Positions 44,440 through 53,811 of a stretch of 64,000 nt of DNA are shown here, in pieces. The stretch is from Sinorhizobium terangae (lineage in GTDB: Bacteria > Pseudomonadota > Alphaproteobacteria > Rhizobiales > Rhizobiaceae). The stretch is from the NCBI RefSeq assembly GCF_009601505.1, contig NZ_WITC01000057.1, forward strand, positions 248,001 to 312,000, written 5' to 3'. Position 1 is the first letter of the stretch. Each line of letters opens with the position of its first letter. A program made the position numbers and the translations under genes. The notes beneath the pieces are model-generated. The model ran no database searches. It had not been told where the DNA came from and saw only the letters and a list, made by a program, of their open reading frames with translations.

Positions 44440-44871
44440 CTAAGGCCGCAGGAATGCCTGAATCTCTTCGGTAGAAACTTTCCCGTCCTTGTTGGCATCC
44501 ACCTTGTCGAAGATTCGTTTGTGGATGGCCGTCACCTCATCGAAAGAGAGGCTGCCGTCCCCGACAGCATCGGCAATGGCGAACATTATCTTCATCATGT
44601 GCCCGCGCATGGCCATCATAGGCATGCGGCCCATCATGTCCTGACCCATCATCCCTTGGCCCATCATACCCGGGCCCATCATACCCGGCTGGCCAGGCTG
44701 TTCGCTCTGCCCGGCCGCGCCGTCCGGGCTGGAAGACTGCGCCTGCGACTCGGGTGAAGGGTCGGGATGGTGCGTGTCGCTTTGGGTTGTTTGCGCGCCG
44801 GCCCCGGCAGTCATGCCAAGCGCGACAAGACCGGCAAGCATAACCGGACGCAGGAATGCATTGAGTGTCAT
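44440..44871 (-). CDS. Exported Met-rich EF-hand protein
   Basis: This 143-residue protein has a signal peptide (MLAGLVALGMTAGAGAQ), a low-complexity Pro/Ser/Gln linker, a Met-Gly repeat (GMMGPGMMGQGMMGQDMMG), then two EF-hand loops (DAVGDGSLSFDE and DANKDGKVSTEE) that would bind Ca2+. The methionine repeats recall copper-binding periplasmic proteins. The promoter region has TATAAT on the minus strand near 44951-44956, with a TTG-N8-CAA box nearby. Function unknown. Confidence 0.8.
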   Translation of the reverse strand: MTLNAFLRPVMLAGLVALGMTAGAGAQTTQSDTHHPDPSPESQAQSSSPDGAAGQSEQPGQPGMMGPGMMGQGMMGQDMMGRMPMMAMRGHMMKIMFAIADAVGDGSLSFDEVTAIHKRIFDKVDANKDGKVSTEEIQAFLRP

Positions 44872-44983
44872 GAGGAGTCCTCCTTCCGTGAGGGAGCGCC
44901 GTCAGAACCGCTCGAAGCCATCAGCGTTCCCAACCAATCGTTTGATAACTATTATATCCTAGGGCAGCGACAGCCCCGCGACC

Positions 44984-44997
44984 TTGCACTGGATCAA
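44984..44997. promoter_or_regulatory. FNR/FixK-type operator between the EF-hand gene and nuoH
   Basis: TTGCACTGGATCAA has TTG-N8-CAA spacing with a good right half (ATCAA). It is 113 bases before the EF-hand gene and 215 before nuoH, in a 340-base region (44872-45211) that has no other gene. It could serve either unit. Confidence 0.45.
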
Positions 44998-45211
44998 ATT
45001 GTCGGGAAACTCGCCCATGGGAACGTTGGCTCCGGGCGCTGATGACGCTGGACCGGCGCATACCGCGGCAGCCGCGGCCGAACTGTGATGGCATTGTGTG
45101 TCGTGCGCCACCGTTGTACCGTACAGATAGACAAGCGCCCAGATTGCCAGTGCACGGCCGGCGCCAAAGTCCGGCCACGTGTTTCAACCCGTTGGATAAG
45201 CAGCCGCGGAC

Positions 45212-46198
45212 ATGGAACTTATCGTCGCTCTTGGCCTGATCGTCTTGAAGGTCGCGTTGCTGATCGCAATGCTGCTGCTCTTGCCCTTGCCGCTGACCTG
45301 GCTGGAGCGCAAGATTGCAGGCCATATGCAGCAGCGGATGGGGCCGATGCGCGTGGGGTGGCACGGGATGCTGCAACCGGTGGCGGACGGCATCAAGCTG
45401 CTCACCAAAGAGGACCACATCCCGGCCGAAGCCGACCGCTTCCTGTTCAAGCTGGCGCCGATCCTGGCGCTCGCACCGCCCTTTGTGGTGTTCGTCGCGA
45501 TCCCCTTCGGCGAGACCGTCTCGGTGCTCGGCAACGAGATCTCCCTCTACGTTGCCAATATGAACGTGGCGCTGCTCTTCGTGTTCGCGGTGATCGGGCT
45601 CGAGGTTTATGGCGTCATCTTCGGCGGCTGGGCCGCGAATAGCAAATACGCGGTGCTGGGCAGCCTCAGGACCTGCGCGCAGATGATCAGCTACGAGATC
45701 CCGATGGGCTTTGCTGTCATCGGCGTGGTGATGCTGGCGCAATCCATGAGCCTTCTGGACATCGTCCGCTCTCAGGCCGATGTCTGGAACATCGTTTACC
45801 AGCCGGTCGGCTTCTTCGTATTCTTCGTCGCAGGGCTTGCTGAAGCGCAGCGCATCCCCTTCGATCTGGCGGAAGCGGAAGGCGATCTCGGGGCCGGATT
45901 CCACACCGAATACAGCGGCATCCGCTTCGCATTTTTCATGGTCAGCGAATACGTCATCATGCTGCTCGTGTCGGTCCTTTCGGTGATCCTGTTCTTCGGC
46001 GGCTGGAACGGCGTGCTGATCCCCTTACCGCCGCTCGTCTGGTTCGGGCTCAAGGTGGCGTTCTTCGTCTATCTGTTCATGTGGTTTCGCTTCACCTTCC
46101 CGCGCTATCGCTACGACCAGCTGATGGCGATCGGGTGGAAGGTCTTGCTTCCTCTGTCGATGGCGAACATAATTATTACCGGTATGGTTTTCTCCTAG
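45212..46198 (+). CDS. nuoH: NADH-quinone oxidoreductase subunit NuoH
   Basis: This 328-residue membrane subunit joins the peripheral arm and the membrane arm and forms the quinone cavity. It has about eight helices and the conserved LTWLERKIAGHMQQRMGPMRVG, AEAQRIPFDLAEAEGDLGAGFHTEYSG and WFRFTFPRYRYDQLM. It is encoded with nuoI on the strand opposite the other nuo genes here. Confidence 0.97.
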   Translation: MELIVALGLIVLKVALLIAMLLLLPLPLTWLERKIAGHMQQRMGPMRVGWHGMLQPVADGIKLLTKEDHIPAEADRFLFKLAPILALAPPFVVFVAIPFGETVSVLGNEISLYVANMNVALLFVFAVIGLEVYGVIFGGWAANSKYAVLGSLRTCAQMISYEIPMGFAVIGVVMLAQSMSLLDIVRSQADVWNIVYQPVGFFVFFVAGLAEAQRIPFDLAEAEGDLGAGFHTEYSGIRFAFFMVSEYVIMLLVSVLSVILFFGGWNGVLIPLPPLVWFGLKVAFFVYLFMWFRFTFPRYRYDQLMAIGWKVLLPLSMANIIITGMVFS

Positions 46199-46314
46199 GG
46201 GCCGAGAGCGGCTCCCTACAGCGTCCTGCGTCTCCGGCGCAACAAGGCCGCTGTGGTATTTTGAGAGGCCGCATAGCTTCTCCTTGATCGGAGACAGGCG
46301 GCAGCGGGGCGGCG

Positions 46315-46881
46315 ATGTCGCGCACATGGGACAGAACTGGAACCTGGATCGGCTGGGCGTTCTTCTCCGATCTGTCGAGCGCCCTGGCGCTGACCCTTGG
46401 CTACATGTTCTCCAGAACCGTGACCATGCAGTATCCGGACAAGGAGAAATGGCTGCCCTATTCGCGTTACCGCGGTCATCACTTCCTGAAGCGTGACGAC
46501 GAGGGCGAGATCAAGTGCGTGGCCTGCGAACTCTGCGCGCGGATCTGTCCCTGCGACTGCATCGAAGTCGTTCCCTACGAGGACGAGAAGGGCAACCGAC
46601 GCCCGGCCAAATTCGAGATCGACACCGCCCGCTGCCTGTTCTGCGGGCTGTGCGAGGACGCCTGCCCGGCGGATGCGATCGCCCTTGGCCAACAATATGA
46701 ATTCTCGAGTTTTTCCTCGCACGACCTAGTGATCGGGCGTGACGACCTGCTCGCCAAGCCCGGCAAGGCGGCGACCGGCGGCGGCGTGGTTGCCGCCCGC
46801 CTTGACACGAAAAAGGACGTTCTGGTGGAGGCGAGCGAGCCGCAGGGTTACAACTGGTGGCGAAATATCCGCCGAACGTGA
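46315..46881 (+). CDS. nuoI: NADH-quinone oxidoreductase subunit NuoI
   Basis: This 188-residue subunit holds the two [4Fe-4S] clusters (N6a, N6b) near the quinone site, with motifs CVACELCARICPCDC and CLFCGLCEDACPADA. It follows nuoH by 116 bases. The C-terminal extension beyond about residue 150 includes a Trp-rich end (GYNWWRNIRRT). A family A repeat follows the stop codon. Confidence 0.96.
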   Translation: MSRTWDRTGTWIGWAFFSDLSSALALTLGYMFSRTVTMQYPDKEKWLPYSRYRGHHFLKRDDEGEIKCVACELCARICPCDCIEVVPYEDEKGNRRPAKFEIDTARCLFCGLCEDACPADAIALGQQYEFSSFSSHDLVIGRDDLLAKPGKAATGGGVVAARLDTKKDVLVEASEPQGYNWWRNIRRT

Positions 46882-46909
46882 ACACGCCAGCTGTCAATCC
46901 CGGGGCGAC

Positions 46910-47007
46910 CGCACGACTTCTTAAATCGCACGCGATTTAGGGGTAAAATCGTGCGCCAGTTCAAAGTGCTACGGCGACCTTTGTGCGTCTGAGGCACGGC
47001 GCTGCAG
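46910..47007. repeat. Intergenic mosaic repeat, family A, copy 3
   Basis: TTAAATCGCACGCGATTTA, then CCAGTTCAAAGTGCTACGGC and a terminal stem, match the elements at 797-895 and 949-1053. It lies between nuoI and the CBS-domain gene and just before its ribosome binding site. Confidence 0.7.
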
Positions 47008-47021
47008 GGCAGGAGGCTCAA

Positions 47022-47462
47022 ATGTTTGTCGGCGATATCGTGAAGAACAAGGGCGTCGGGGTTATTGCGGTCACCCCTTCTCACACCATGGTAGAAGTGC
47101 TGCGGCTGTTTCGCGAAAGCAATATCGGTTTCGTGGTCGTCAGCCGCGCCCCTGGCGAGTACCTGGGTACGCTTTCGGAACGGGATTGCTGCAACGCATT
47201 GGCGGAATACGGAGCCGAGGCGGCGATGATGCGCGCTGTCGACATCATGAACCGCAGCGTGGCGACCTGCTCGACACAGGATTTGCTTCCCTACGTGATG
47301 GCGATGATGACCCAGCGGCGTACCCGCCATGTGCTGGTGCTCGAAGGCGATTCCGTTGTCGGCGTAGTCAGCATCGGCGACGTGGTCAAGCACAGGCTCG
47401 ACGAAGCGCTGCGCACGGAGCAGGACCTGCACGACTACATTTGCGGGACCCACTATCACTGA
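47022..47462 (+). CDS. CBS-domain pair protein
   Basis: This 146-residue soluble protein consists of two CBS domains (IVKNKGVGVIAVTPSHTMVEVLRLFRE...GTLSERDC and DIMNRSVATCSTQDLLPYVMAMMTQRRTRHVLVLEG...GVVSIGDVVKHRL), a fold that binds adenosyl compounds. AGGAGG lies six bases before the ATG. It sits between nuoHI and the end of nuoG and may sense adenylate charge, but no target is known. Confidence 0.9.
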   Translation: MFVGDIVKNKGVGVIAVTPSHTMVEVLRLFRESNIGFVVVSRAPGEYLGTLSERDCCNALAEYGAEAAMMRAVDIMNRSVATCSTQDLLPYVMAMMTQRRTRHVLVLEGDSVVGVVSIGDVVKHRLDEALRTEQDLHDYICGTHYH

Positions 47463-47545
47463 CGAGATCAGCCGCTGCACGTCTCCCTCGAGAGGAGCCA
47501 CATCAACGGCAGAGGGGGGTGCATACCCCACAGAGCTGGATCCGC

Positions 47546-50098
47546 TCAAATCCGATTCTGCTCAAAGGCTGAACCAGTGGAAGCGGCGCTCTCGAAGGTC
47601 GGTGCGGCCTCGCGCACCTCCACCGGGCAAGGATATTCACCGCGCCGCATCAGGCTGTTGAGGCGCAGCGTCCTGTAGTTTTCGGGAACAAACACGAGGC
47701 CGCTCGGGAAGTGCCGGTTGACCTTGAGCTTCGCAGTCAATTCGCCCCACGCGGATCGCACCACCACCTGAGCGCCATCCGGAAGACCGAGCTCGGCGGC
47801 ATCCTCGCCGCTCGTTTCGACATAGGGATCGTCTGCAACGGTATTCAGGATTTCCGAGCGCTCGGAAAGATATCCGTTGTGGAACAGGCCATTGCCGGTC
47901 ACCAGCACCAGCCCGTCTGTTGCTTTCAGGGCAGGCGGCGCCGGGAAGAACCCGCCAGCCGCCGGTGTCGGCGCCGCCTTGGTGAAGGCGCCGTCCGGAC
48001 CAAGCCCCTCCTGCGTCAGTCCGTGGTAGGCTGGAACAAGCCGGGCAATCTCGTCGAAAATCTCACCTTGCGTCGACGGCTGCAGCGGTTCCTTGCGGAG
48101 CGCCGCGACGAAATCGAAGATCGCCAGATTGCTTCGCGCCTCGAAGGCTGGTTCGCGGAATTTGCGGACCGTCTGAAGCCGGCCCTCGTTGTTGGTGAAT
48201 GTGCCGGCTTCCTCGCCGAAACCCGCCGCAGGCAGGACGACCTCTGCCAGGCCTGCCGTTTCGGTAAGGAATGTGTCCTGCACGATCAGGAGGTCGGCGG
48301 CGCCAAGCGCACGCGTCACGAAGTCCCGGTCGGGATAGGCAATCAGGGAATCGGTTCCGGCGATGTAGAGCGCGCCCATCCGCCCGTCGACGCAAAGCTC
48401 CAGCATGGCGTCGAGATCGGCGCCCGGCTCGGACGGGATCGCGGCGCCCCAGGCCCGTTCGAGAGCTGTACGCGCCGCATCGTCGGCGACGGCGCTTAAG
48501 CCCGGCAGCACCGCCGGCAGAACCCCCATGTCCCAGGCGCCCATCTGGTTGGCGCGGTCGAACAGGAACTGCATCGCCGGGCTCTTGCCGAGCAGATGGA
48601 GAACGTTGAGCAGATTATTGATCTGCTGCAGCGTCGCGCGCGCTTCGGGTGATCGCAACAGGTCGATGCTGACAAGCACGGTGACACTGCGGCTCTCCTT
48701 GAGTGCGGAGGCCAGACGATCCGATCCCGCACGGTTGGTGGTCATGGCAGAAACGTCGCCCGCCTGACCGTCCGCCGCCACGAGCGCGGCCGCTACCGCC
48801 GCAAGGCTCGCCGCTTCTCCGCCCGGCCGCACGCGAACCACTGCACGCGCATCGGCGTCGAGACGGGATGGTCGCGCCGAGAGCATGAGCAATCTTGTCT
48901 GCCGCCGCCGCGCGGCATCCCTGAGCAGGTATTCGGTAACCGGATTTTCTTCCGTCACGTTTCCGCCGACCACGAGCACACAGTCGCTAGCGACCACCTC
49001 ATCCAACGGCGCGCGGGCATGGAAACCCGCCACCAGCGGGCCGAGCGCATCGAAAGGCGTCGACCAGCGCGACGAGCAGTCGATATTGTTCGTGCGGAAC
49101 ACCGTCCGCATCAGCTTCTGGAACTGATAGAGCACTTCGTTGGGCAGGCGCGCGGACGCGAGCCCTCCGGCAGCCTTGCCCTCGACAGCCGACAGGCGCC
49201 GGCGCAGGTAGTCGCCAGCCTCATCCCAGGAGACCGGAGTGAGCGCGCCGTCACGACGGATCATCGGTCGCTTGATCCGGTCCCGGCTTTCGATGAAGTC
49301 GAGGCCGAAACGCCCGCGCACGCAGAGCGTTTCGCGGTTGACCCCGTGCTCCCAGTCCGAGCGGACACGCATGAACTCGCCCTTGCGTGCGCCGACCGTC
49401 AGTTGGCAGCCGGTGCCGCAATGCGGGCAGATGGTATCGGTCTCGGCGAGATCCCACGGCCGTGCCTTGTAGCGGTAGGGGAAACTCATCAGCGCGCCGA
49501 CGGGGCAGACCTCGACGCAGTTGCCGCACTGGTCGCAGCTTGCAAGACTGCCCTCGAAGCCGGTGACAGCGGTGTCCATGCCCTTCTCGACCGTCCCCAG
49601 GGCGACTGCGCCAACGACCTCTTCACACATCCTGACGCAGCGCTGGCACTGAATGCAGCGGTTGACGTTCATGATGATGACCGGGCTCAGACGGATGTCC
49701 TTCGAGTGGAAAACGCGTTTGGGATCGCGGAACTCGCTTTTGCGGGGACCGTAGGCCATCACCATGTCCTGCAGCTCGCACTCTCCACCCTTGTCGCAGA
49801 TCGGGCAGTCGAGCGGGTGGTTGGCGAGCAGCATGTCTAGCATGGACGAGCGCGTCTCCTCGATCAGGGGCGTGTTCGTCCTGACCACCATGCCGTCGGT
49901 GACCACGGTCGCGCAGGACGGTTGCAACCGCCTGAGCCCCTCGATCTCCACCAGGCACATGCGGCATGAGGCGAGTGCCGGCAGCCGCTTCCAATAGCAG
50001 AAGGTCGGTATGTCGATGCCCAAACGCTCGGCCGCGTTGAGCACCGTAGAGCCAGCCTCAACTTCCAGCATTTGTCCGTCGATCGTGATGCTAACCAT
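47546..50098 (-). CDS. nuoG: NADH-quinone oxidoreductase subunit NuoG
   Basis: This 850-residue Fe-S subunit has an N-terminal 2Fe-2S domain (CYWKRLPALASCRMC...C), a His/Cys cluster region (CPICDKGGECELQDM), a ferredoxin-like pair (CIQCQRCVRMC, CDQCGNCVEVCP) and an additional cluster (CPHCGTGC) before the molybdopterin-oxidoreductase-like domain. It extends electron transfer from NuoF. AGAGGA precedes the ATG at 50098. It is the last gene of the nuoABCDEFG block. Confidence 0.97.
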   Translation of the reverse strand: MVSITIDGQMLEVEAGSTVLNAAERLGIDIPTFCYWKRLPALASCRMCLVEIEGLRRLQPSCATVVTDGMVVRTNTPLIEETRSSMLDMLLANHPLDCPICDKGGECELQDMVMAYGPRKSEFRDPKRVFHSKDIRLSPVIIMNVNRCIQCQRCVRMCEEVVGAVALGTVEKGMDTAVTGFEGSLASCDQCGNCVEVCPVGALMSFPYRYKARPWDLAETDTICPHCGTGCQLTVGARKGEFMRVRSDWEHGVNRETLCVRGRFGLDFIESRDRIKRPMIRRDGALTPVSWDEAGDYLRRRLSAVEGKAAGGLASARLPNEVLYQFQKLMRTVFRTNNIDCSSRWSTPFDALGPLVAGFHARAPLDEVVASDCVLVVGGNVTEENPVTEYLLRDAARRRQTRLLMLSARPSRLDADARAVVRVRPGGEAASLAAVAAALVAADGQAGDVSAMTTNRAGSDRLASALKESRSVTVLVSIDLLRSPEARATLQQINNLLNVLHLLGKSPAMQFLFDRANQMGAWDMGVLPAVLPGLSAVADDAARTALERAWGAAIPSEPGADLDAMLELCVDGRMGALYIAGTDSLIAYPDRDFVTRALGAADLLIVQDTFLTETAGLAEVVLPAAGFGEEAGTFTNNEGRLQTVRKFREPAFEARSNLAIFDFVAALRKEPLQPSTQGEIFDEIARLVPAYHGLTQEGLGPDGAFTKAAPTPAAGGFFPAPPALKATDGLVLVTGNGLFHNGYLSERSEILNTVADDPYVETSGEDAAELGLPDGAQVVVRSAWGELTAKLKVNRHFPSGLVFVPENYRTLRLNSLMRRGEYPCPVEVREAAPTFESAASTGSAFEQNRI

Positions 50099-50182
50099 AT
50101 TTCCTCTCAGCCCTGTCCCGCAGGCCTTGTTTTCATGCATGTCGTTGTCCCAAAACCGCTGAACACTTTTGGGCGACATGCA

Positions 50183-51448
50183 TTAGTGGTACGGGCACCT
50201 CCCCTCCTCGATATGGGCGACGAACTCGTCGCGGAAATGCTTCAATGCGGCCCGCAATCCCATCGCGGCGCCGTCACCCAAGGCGCAGAAGGTATTGCCG
50301 AAAATGCCCTTGCAGAGCATGTCCAGCTGCTCCAGGTCACCGGGCGCGCCCTCCCCGGCCTCGATCCGGCGCAGCACCTTGACGACCCAGTTCAAGCCCT
50401 CCCGGCATGGCGTGCACTTGCCGCAGGACTCATGGTGGAAGAACTCGATGATCCGGGTCGCGACCTTGACCATGCAGGTGGAATCGTCGACCACGATCAC
50501 GCCGGCCGAACCGAGCATCGAACCGGCGGCGGCGAGTGAGTCGAAATCCATCCCCACCTCCAGCTCGCGCTCCGGGATGACCGGCGCCGAAACTCCGCCC
50601 GGGATCACCGCCTTGATCTTGCGTCCCGGCAGCGGGCCGCCGGCGTGCTCCTCGACCAGTTCCTTGAGCGGTATGCCCATCGGCAGCTCGTAGAGTCCGG
50701 GTTTCTTCACCTGCCCGCTCACGCAATAGAGCTTCGGGCCAGGGCTCTTGTCGGGGCCGATGCCGCGAAACCAGGCAGCCCCCCGTGTCACGATGTGCGG
50801 CACGCAGGCGAGCGTCTCGACATTGTTGATCACCGTCGGGCTGGCGTAGAGCCCGGCCACGGCCGGAAACGGCGGTTTCAATCGCGGCTGCGCCCGCTTG
50901 CCCTCGAGCGACTCGAGCATCGCGGTCTCCTCGCCGCAGATATAGGCGCCCGCGCCGCAGTGGATGTAGACGGCGAAATTGAAATCCGAACCCAGAATAC
51001 CCTTTCCGAGGTATCCTCTTTCGTGGGCTTCCGCGATCGCCTGCTCCAGGCGACGGATCGCCGTGACATATTCTCCGCGCACGTAGACATAGGCGGTTTC
51101 CGCCCCGATCGCGTAGCCGCTCACCGCCAGCCCCTCGATGAGCTGGTGGGGGTCGCGCTCCATGATGATCCGGTCCTTGAAGGTGCCGGGCTCCCCTTCG
51201 TCCGCGTTGCAACACAGATATTTCGGCTTGTCGCCCCCCTTCGGCACGAAGCTCCACTTCATTCCCGTCGGGAACCCGGCGCCACCGCGACCGCGCAGGT
51301 TGGATTGTTTCACGAGCTCGACGACTTCGTCCGGCGTGTATTCGCTGAGCACCTTCCTGAGCGCCTGATAGCCGCCTCCGGCCTCGTAGGCCGAAAGCAG
51401 ATGGCCGTTCGCGACCTCGATATTCTTGAGAAGGACCGGCTCGAACAT
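50183..51448 (-). CDS. nuoF: NADH-quinone oxidoreductase subunit NuoF
   Basis: This 421-residue subunit binds FMN and NADH (GRGGAGFPTGMKW, CNADEGEPGTFKDR) and carries the N3 [4Fe-4S] cluster (ESCGKCTPCREG). It receives hydride from NADH at the tip of the peripheral arm. The start at 51448 lies four bases after the nuoE stop. Confidence 0.97.
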   Translation of the reverse strand: MFEPVLLKNIEVANGHLLSAYEAGGGYQALRKVLSEYTPDEVVELVKQSNLRGRGGAGFPTGMKWSFVPKGGDKPKYLCCNADEGEPGTFKDRIIMERDPHQLIEGLAVSGYAIGAETAYVYVRGEYVTAIRRLEQAIAEAHERGYLGKGILGSDFNFAVYIHCGAGAYICGEETAMLESLEGKRAQPRLKPPFPAVAGLYASPTVINNVETLACVPHIVTRGAAWFRGIGPDKSPGPKLYCVSGQVKKPGLYELPMGIPLKELVEEHAGGPLPGRKIKAVIPGGVSAPVIPERELEVGMDFDSLAAAGSMLGSAGVIVVDDSTCMVKVATRIIEFFHHESCGKCTPCREGLNWVVKVLRRIEAGEGAPGDLEQLDMLCKGIFGNTFCALGDGAAMGLRAALKHFRDEFVAHIEEGRCPYH

Positions 51449-51452
51449 GGCG

Positions 51453-51965
51453 CTACTTTCCCGGCACTGACTGAGAGGCGTGCTCATCGCCTGCTGGCAG
51501 CCCCGCTGCGGCGCGAAGGCTATCCAGGAGCGCGTCCAGCCGCGCGACGTCAAGATTGCCGTGGTAATAGTCACCGACCTGCATCACCGGAGCCATCTCG
51601 CAGGCACCAAGGCACTCGACGGTCGAAAGAGTGAACAGCCCGTCCGCTGTGGTGTCGCCCTTCCTGATCTCGAGCGCCGTTTCCAGATGGGTCAGCAGGC
51701 TTTCCGATCCGCACAGCATGCACGAGACGTTGTCGCAAAGCTGCAAATGGAACATGCCCACCGGCTCGGTATGGAAGAGCGTGTAAAAGGTCGCCAGCTC
51801 GTAGACCCAGATCCGCTCGACACCGAGGATGTCGGCGACCTCCTCCAGCACGGGTCCGGGCAGGTGGCCGTGTTCCTTCTGTGCGATCACAAGTGCCGGC
51901 ATGATCGCCGAGCGCTGGTCCGGATAGGCCGCTGCTGCCTGTTCGATTTTTTCGCGCATGCTCAT
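51453..51965 (-). CDS. nuoE: NADH-quinone oxidoreductase subunit NuoE
   Basis: This thioredoxin-fold subunit of about 170 residues has the N1a [2Fe-2S] ligands in CDNVSCMLCGS and VECLGACEMAPV. The ATG at 51965 (or 51959) is preferred over an earlier TTG, which sits only two bases from GGAG. It ends four bases before nuoF. Confidence 0.95.
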   Translation of the reverse strand: MSMREKIEQAAAAYPDQRSAIMPALVIAQKEHGHLPGPVLEEVADILGVERIWVYELATFYTLFHTEPVGMFHLQLCDNVSCMLCGSESLLTHLETALEIRKGDTTADGLFTLSTVECLGACEMAPVMQVGDYYHGNLDVARLDALLDSLRAAAGLPAGDEHASQSVPGK

Positions 51966-51979
51966 CGCGTCCAAATCTC

Positions 51980-53194
51980 CTACTTGTCCACCTCAGCCAT
52001 TACCGGGTCGAGGCTGCCGAGCACGGCGATCATGTCCGCCAGGTAGCGGGCGTTGGTGACCCCGAAGAGCGCCTGCAGATTGACGAACGAAGGGGCCCGC
52101 ACCTTCATGCGGAACGGTTTTGGCGACCCGTCGCTGATGATGTAGAAGCCGAGCTCGCCCTTTGGCGCCTCGATAGCCGAGTAAACTTCGCCGGCCGGCA
52201 CGTTGAAGCCATAGGCCGACAGGTCGAAATGCTGGATCAGCGCCTCCATCGAACAGTGCACCCGTTCCTTGTCCACCGGAAAGGCGATCGTCGGCATGTC
52301 GATCTGGAACGGCCCTTCGGGCATCTGGGCGATACATTGCTCGATGATGCGGATGCTTTCACGCATCTCGTCGACCCGGCACCGCCAGCGCGCGTAGCAA
52401 TCGCCCTCGTCGCGGGTGATGACGTTGAAATCGAGCCGGTCGTAGATTTCGTAAGGCTCGTCGCGCCGGATGTCCCAGTCGACCCCGGAAGCACGCAGAT
52501 TTGGACCGCTTAGGCCAAGGTCGATCGCGTCCTCGCCGGAGATCACGCCGATGCCTTCCGTGCGATTGAGGAACACCCGGTTATCTTCGAGCAATCGCTC
52601 ATAATCGCGGATCCGGCTCGGGAAGATATCGCAGAACTCCCTGATTTTCAGAAAGAACCCCTCAGGCAGGTCTTCACGCACGCCGCCAACCCTGCAGAAG
52701 GAGGTGTGCATGCGGGCGCCGGTGATCATTTCCAGAAGGTCCATGATCATTTCACGTTCGCGCATGACGTAAAGCAGCGCGGTCATGGCGCCGAGATCCA
52801 TCGGCAGCGCCCCGGTGATGAGGAGATGTCCGGAGATCCGCGCCAGTTCGGCCATCAGCACGCGGATATACTGCGCGCGGATCGGCGCTTCGATCCCGAG
52901 GAGCTTTTCCACCGCCAGCGCGAAGGCCAGGTTGTTCGAAGGCGGGCAGAGATAGTCGAGCCGGTCGGTCAGCGGGAAAATCTGGGTATAGGTGAAACTC
53001 TCCGCCAATTTTTCGGTGCCGCGATGGAGATAGCCGACATGCGGATCCACGCGCTCGACATATTCGCCATCGAGTTCGAGCACGAGCCTCAGCACCCCGT
53101 GGGTGCTGGGGTGCTGTGGACCGAGGTTGAGCAGCACTTCCTTGGTATTGAGCGCTTCACCTTCCGGTCTCATGAGCTCGGTGACTTCGGTCAT
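51980..53194 (-). CDS. nuoD: NADH-quinone oxidoreductase subunit NuoD
   Basis: This 404-residue subunit forms the quinone site with NuoB and NuoH. It shows LNLGPQHPSTHGVLRLVLELDGE, YLHRGTEKLAE and the C-terminal DPVMAEVDK. GGAG precedes the ATG. It lies 80 bases from nuoC, a gap mostly filled by a RIME fragment. Confidence 0.97.
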   Translation of the reverse strand: MTEVTELMRPEGEALNTKEVLLNLGPQHPSTHGVLRLVLELDGEYVERVDPHVGYLHRGTEKLAESFTYTQIFPLTDRLDYLCPPSNNLAFALAVEKLLGIEAPIRAQYIRVLMAELARISGHLLITGALPMDLGAMTALLYVMREREMIMDLLEMITGARMHTSFCRVGGVREDLPEGFFLKIREFCDIFPSRIRDYERLLEDNRVFLNRTEGIGVISGEDAIDLGLSGPNLRASGVDWDIRRDEPYEIYDRLDFNVITRDEGDCYARWRCRVDEMRESIRIIEQCIAQMPEGPFQIDMPTIAFPVDKERVHCSMEALIQHFDLSAYGFNVPAGEVYSAIEAPKGELGFYIISDGSPKPFRMKVRAPSFVNLQALFGVTNARYLADMIAVLGSLDPVMAEVDK

Positions 53195-53234
53195 CTCAAC
53201 TCTCCGGCGTCAACGGCCTCCTTCAATTCAGTTC

Positions 53235-53276
53235 GAGCGGAATGCGGGCGGAAAACCGCTTACTTTTCCTCGCTCT
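53235..53276. repeat. RIME-type repeat, partial copy, between nuoC and nuoD
   Basis: GAGCGGAATGCGGGCGGAAA followed by ACCGC...TTTTCCTCGCTCT matches the first half of the full element at 23883-23999, inverted. It falls within the nuo operon and could add a hairpin that changes expression between nuoC and nuoD. Confidence 0.75.
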
Positions 53277-53811
53277 AGGGAATCTCCCTGGTGGCAAGGT
53301 CGGGCTGCGTCGGCGGCGGGCCTTCGGCGCCAAACGGGTTCAGCTTGTCCTTGTAGCCACGGAGCGGAAAATCCTTGCGCTGCGGGAAGCCCTCGAAGCC
53401 TTCCCACATGTAGATCCGGCGCAGGTCAGGATGCCCGGTAAACCGGATGCCGTACATGTCCCAGGCCTCGCGCTCGTGCCAGTTGGCGGTGCGCCAGACT
53501 CCCGTGACCGAGGGAACCTCCGGGGGATCGCCAAGCCGGCACTTGATGCGGATCCGCCATTTATTCGGCAGCGAATAGAGGTGGTACACCGCCTCGTAGC
53601 GCGGCGTCTCCGGATAATGATCGACCCCGCAGATGTCCGAGAGGAAATTGAATTTGAATGCCGGATCTTCTTTCAGGAACCGACAGAACTCGACGATCTT
53701 CTCGGGAGGAACAGCAAAGACTTCAATACCATGCGCGGTGCCGAGATCTTCGATTGCTTGTCCGAAGCGCTCCAGGATCGGAGCGCGGTTGAGGGACGGT
53801 TCCACACTCAT
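53275..53811 (-). CDS. nuoC: NADH-quinone oxidoreductase subunit NuoC
   Basis: This 178-residue peripheral-arm subunit has the family core [15 protein letters not shown]...[41 protein letters not shown] and the [10 protein letters not shown] end. Its start overlaps the nuoB stop by four bases. It is separate from NuoD, as usual in alphaproteobacteria. Confidence 0.96.
   Translation of the reverse strand: MSVEPSLNRAPILERFGQAIEDLGTAHGIEVFAVPPEKIVEFCRFLKEDPAFKFNFLSDICGVDHYPETPRYEAVYHLYSLPNKWRIRIKCRLGDPPEVPSVTGVWRTANWHEREAWDMYGIRFTGHPDLRRIYMWEGFEGFPQRKDFPLRGYKDKLNPFGAEGPPPTQPDLATREIP

Noticed and set aside
44872..45211. A -24/-12 (sigma-54) promoter before nuoH
   Set aside because: A TGGCA is present near 45089, but no properly spaced TTGC follows.
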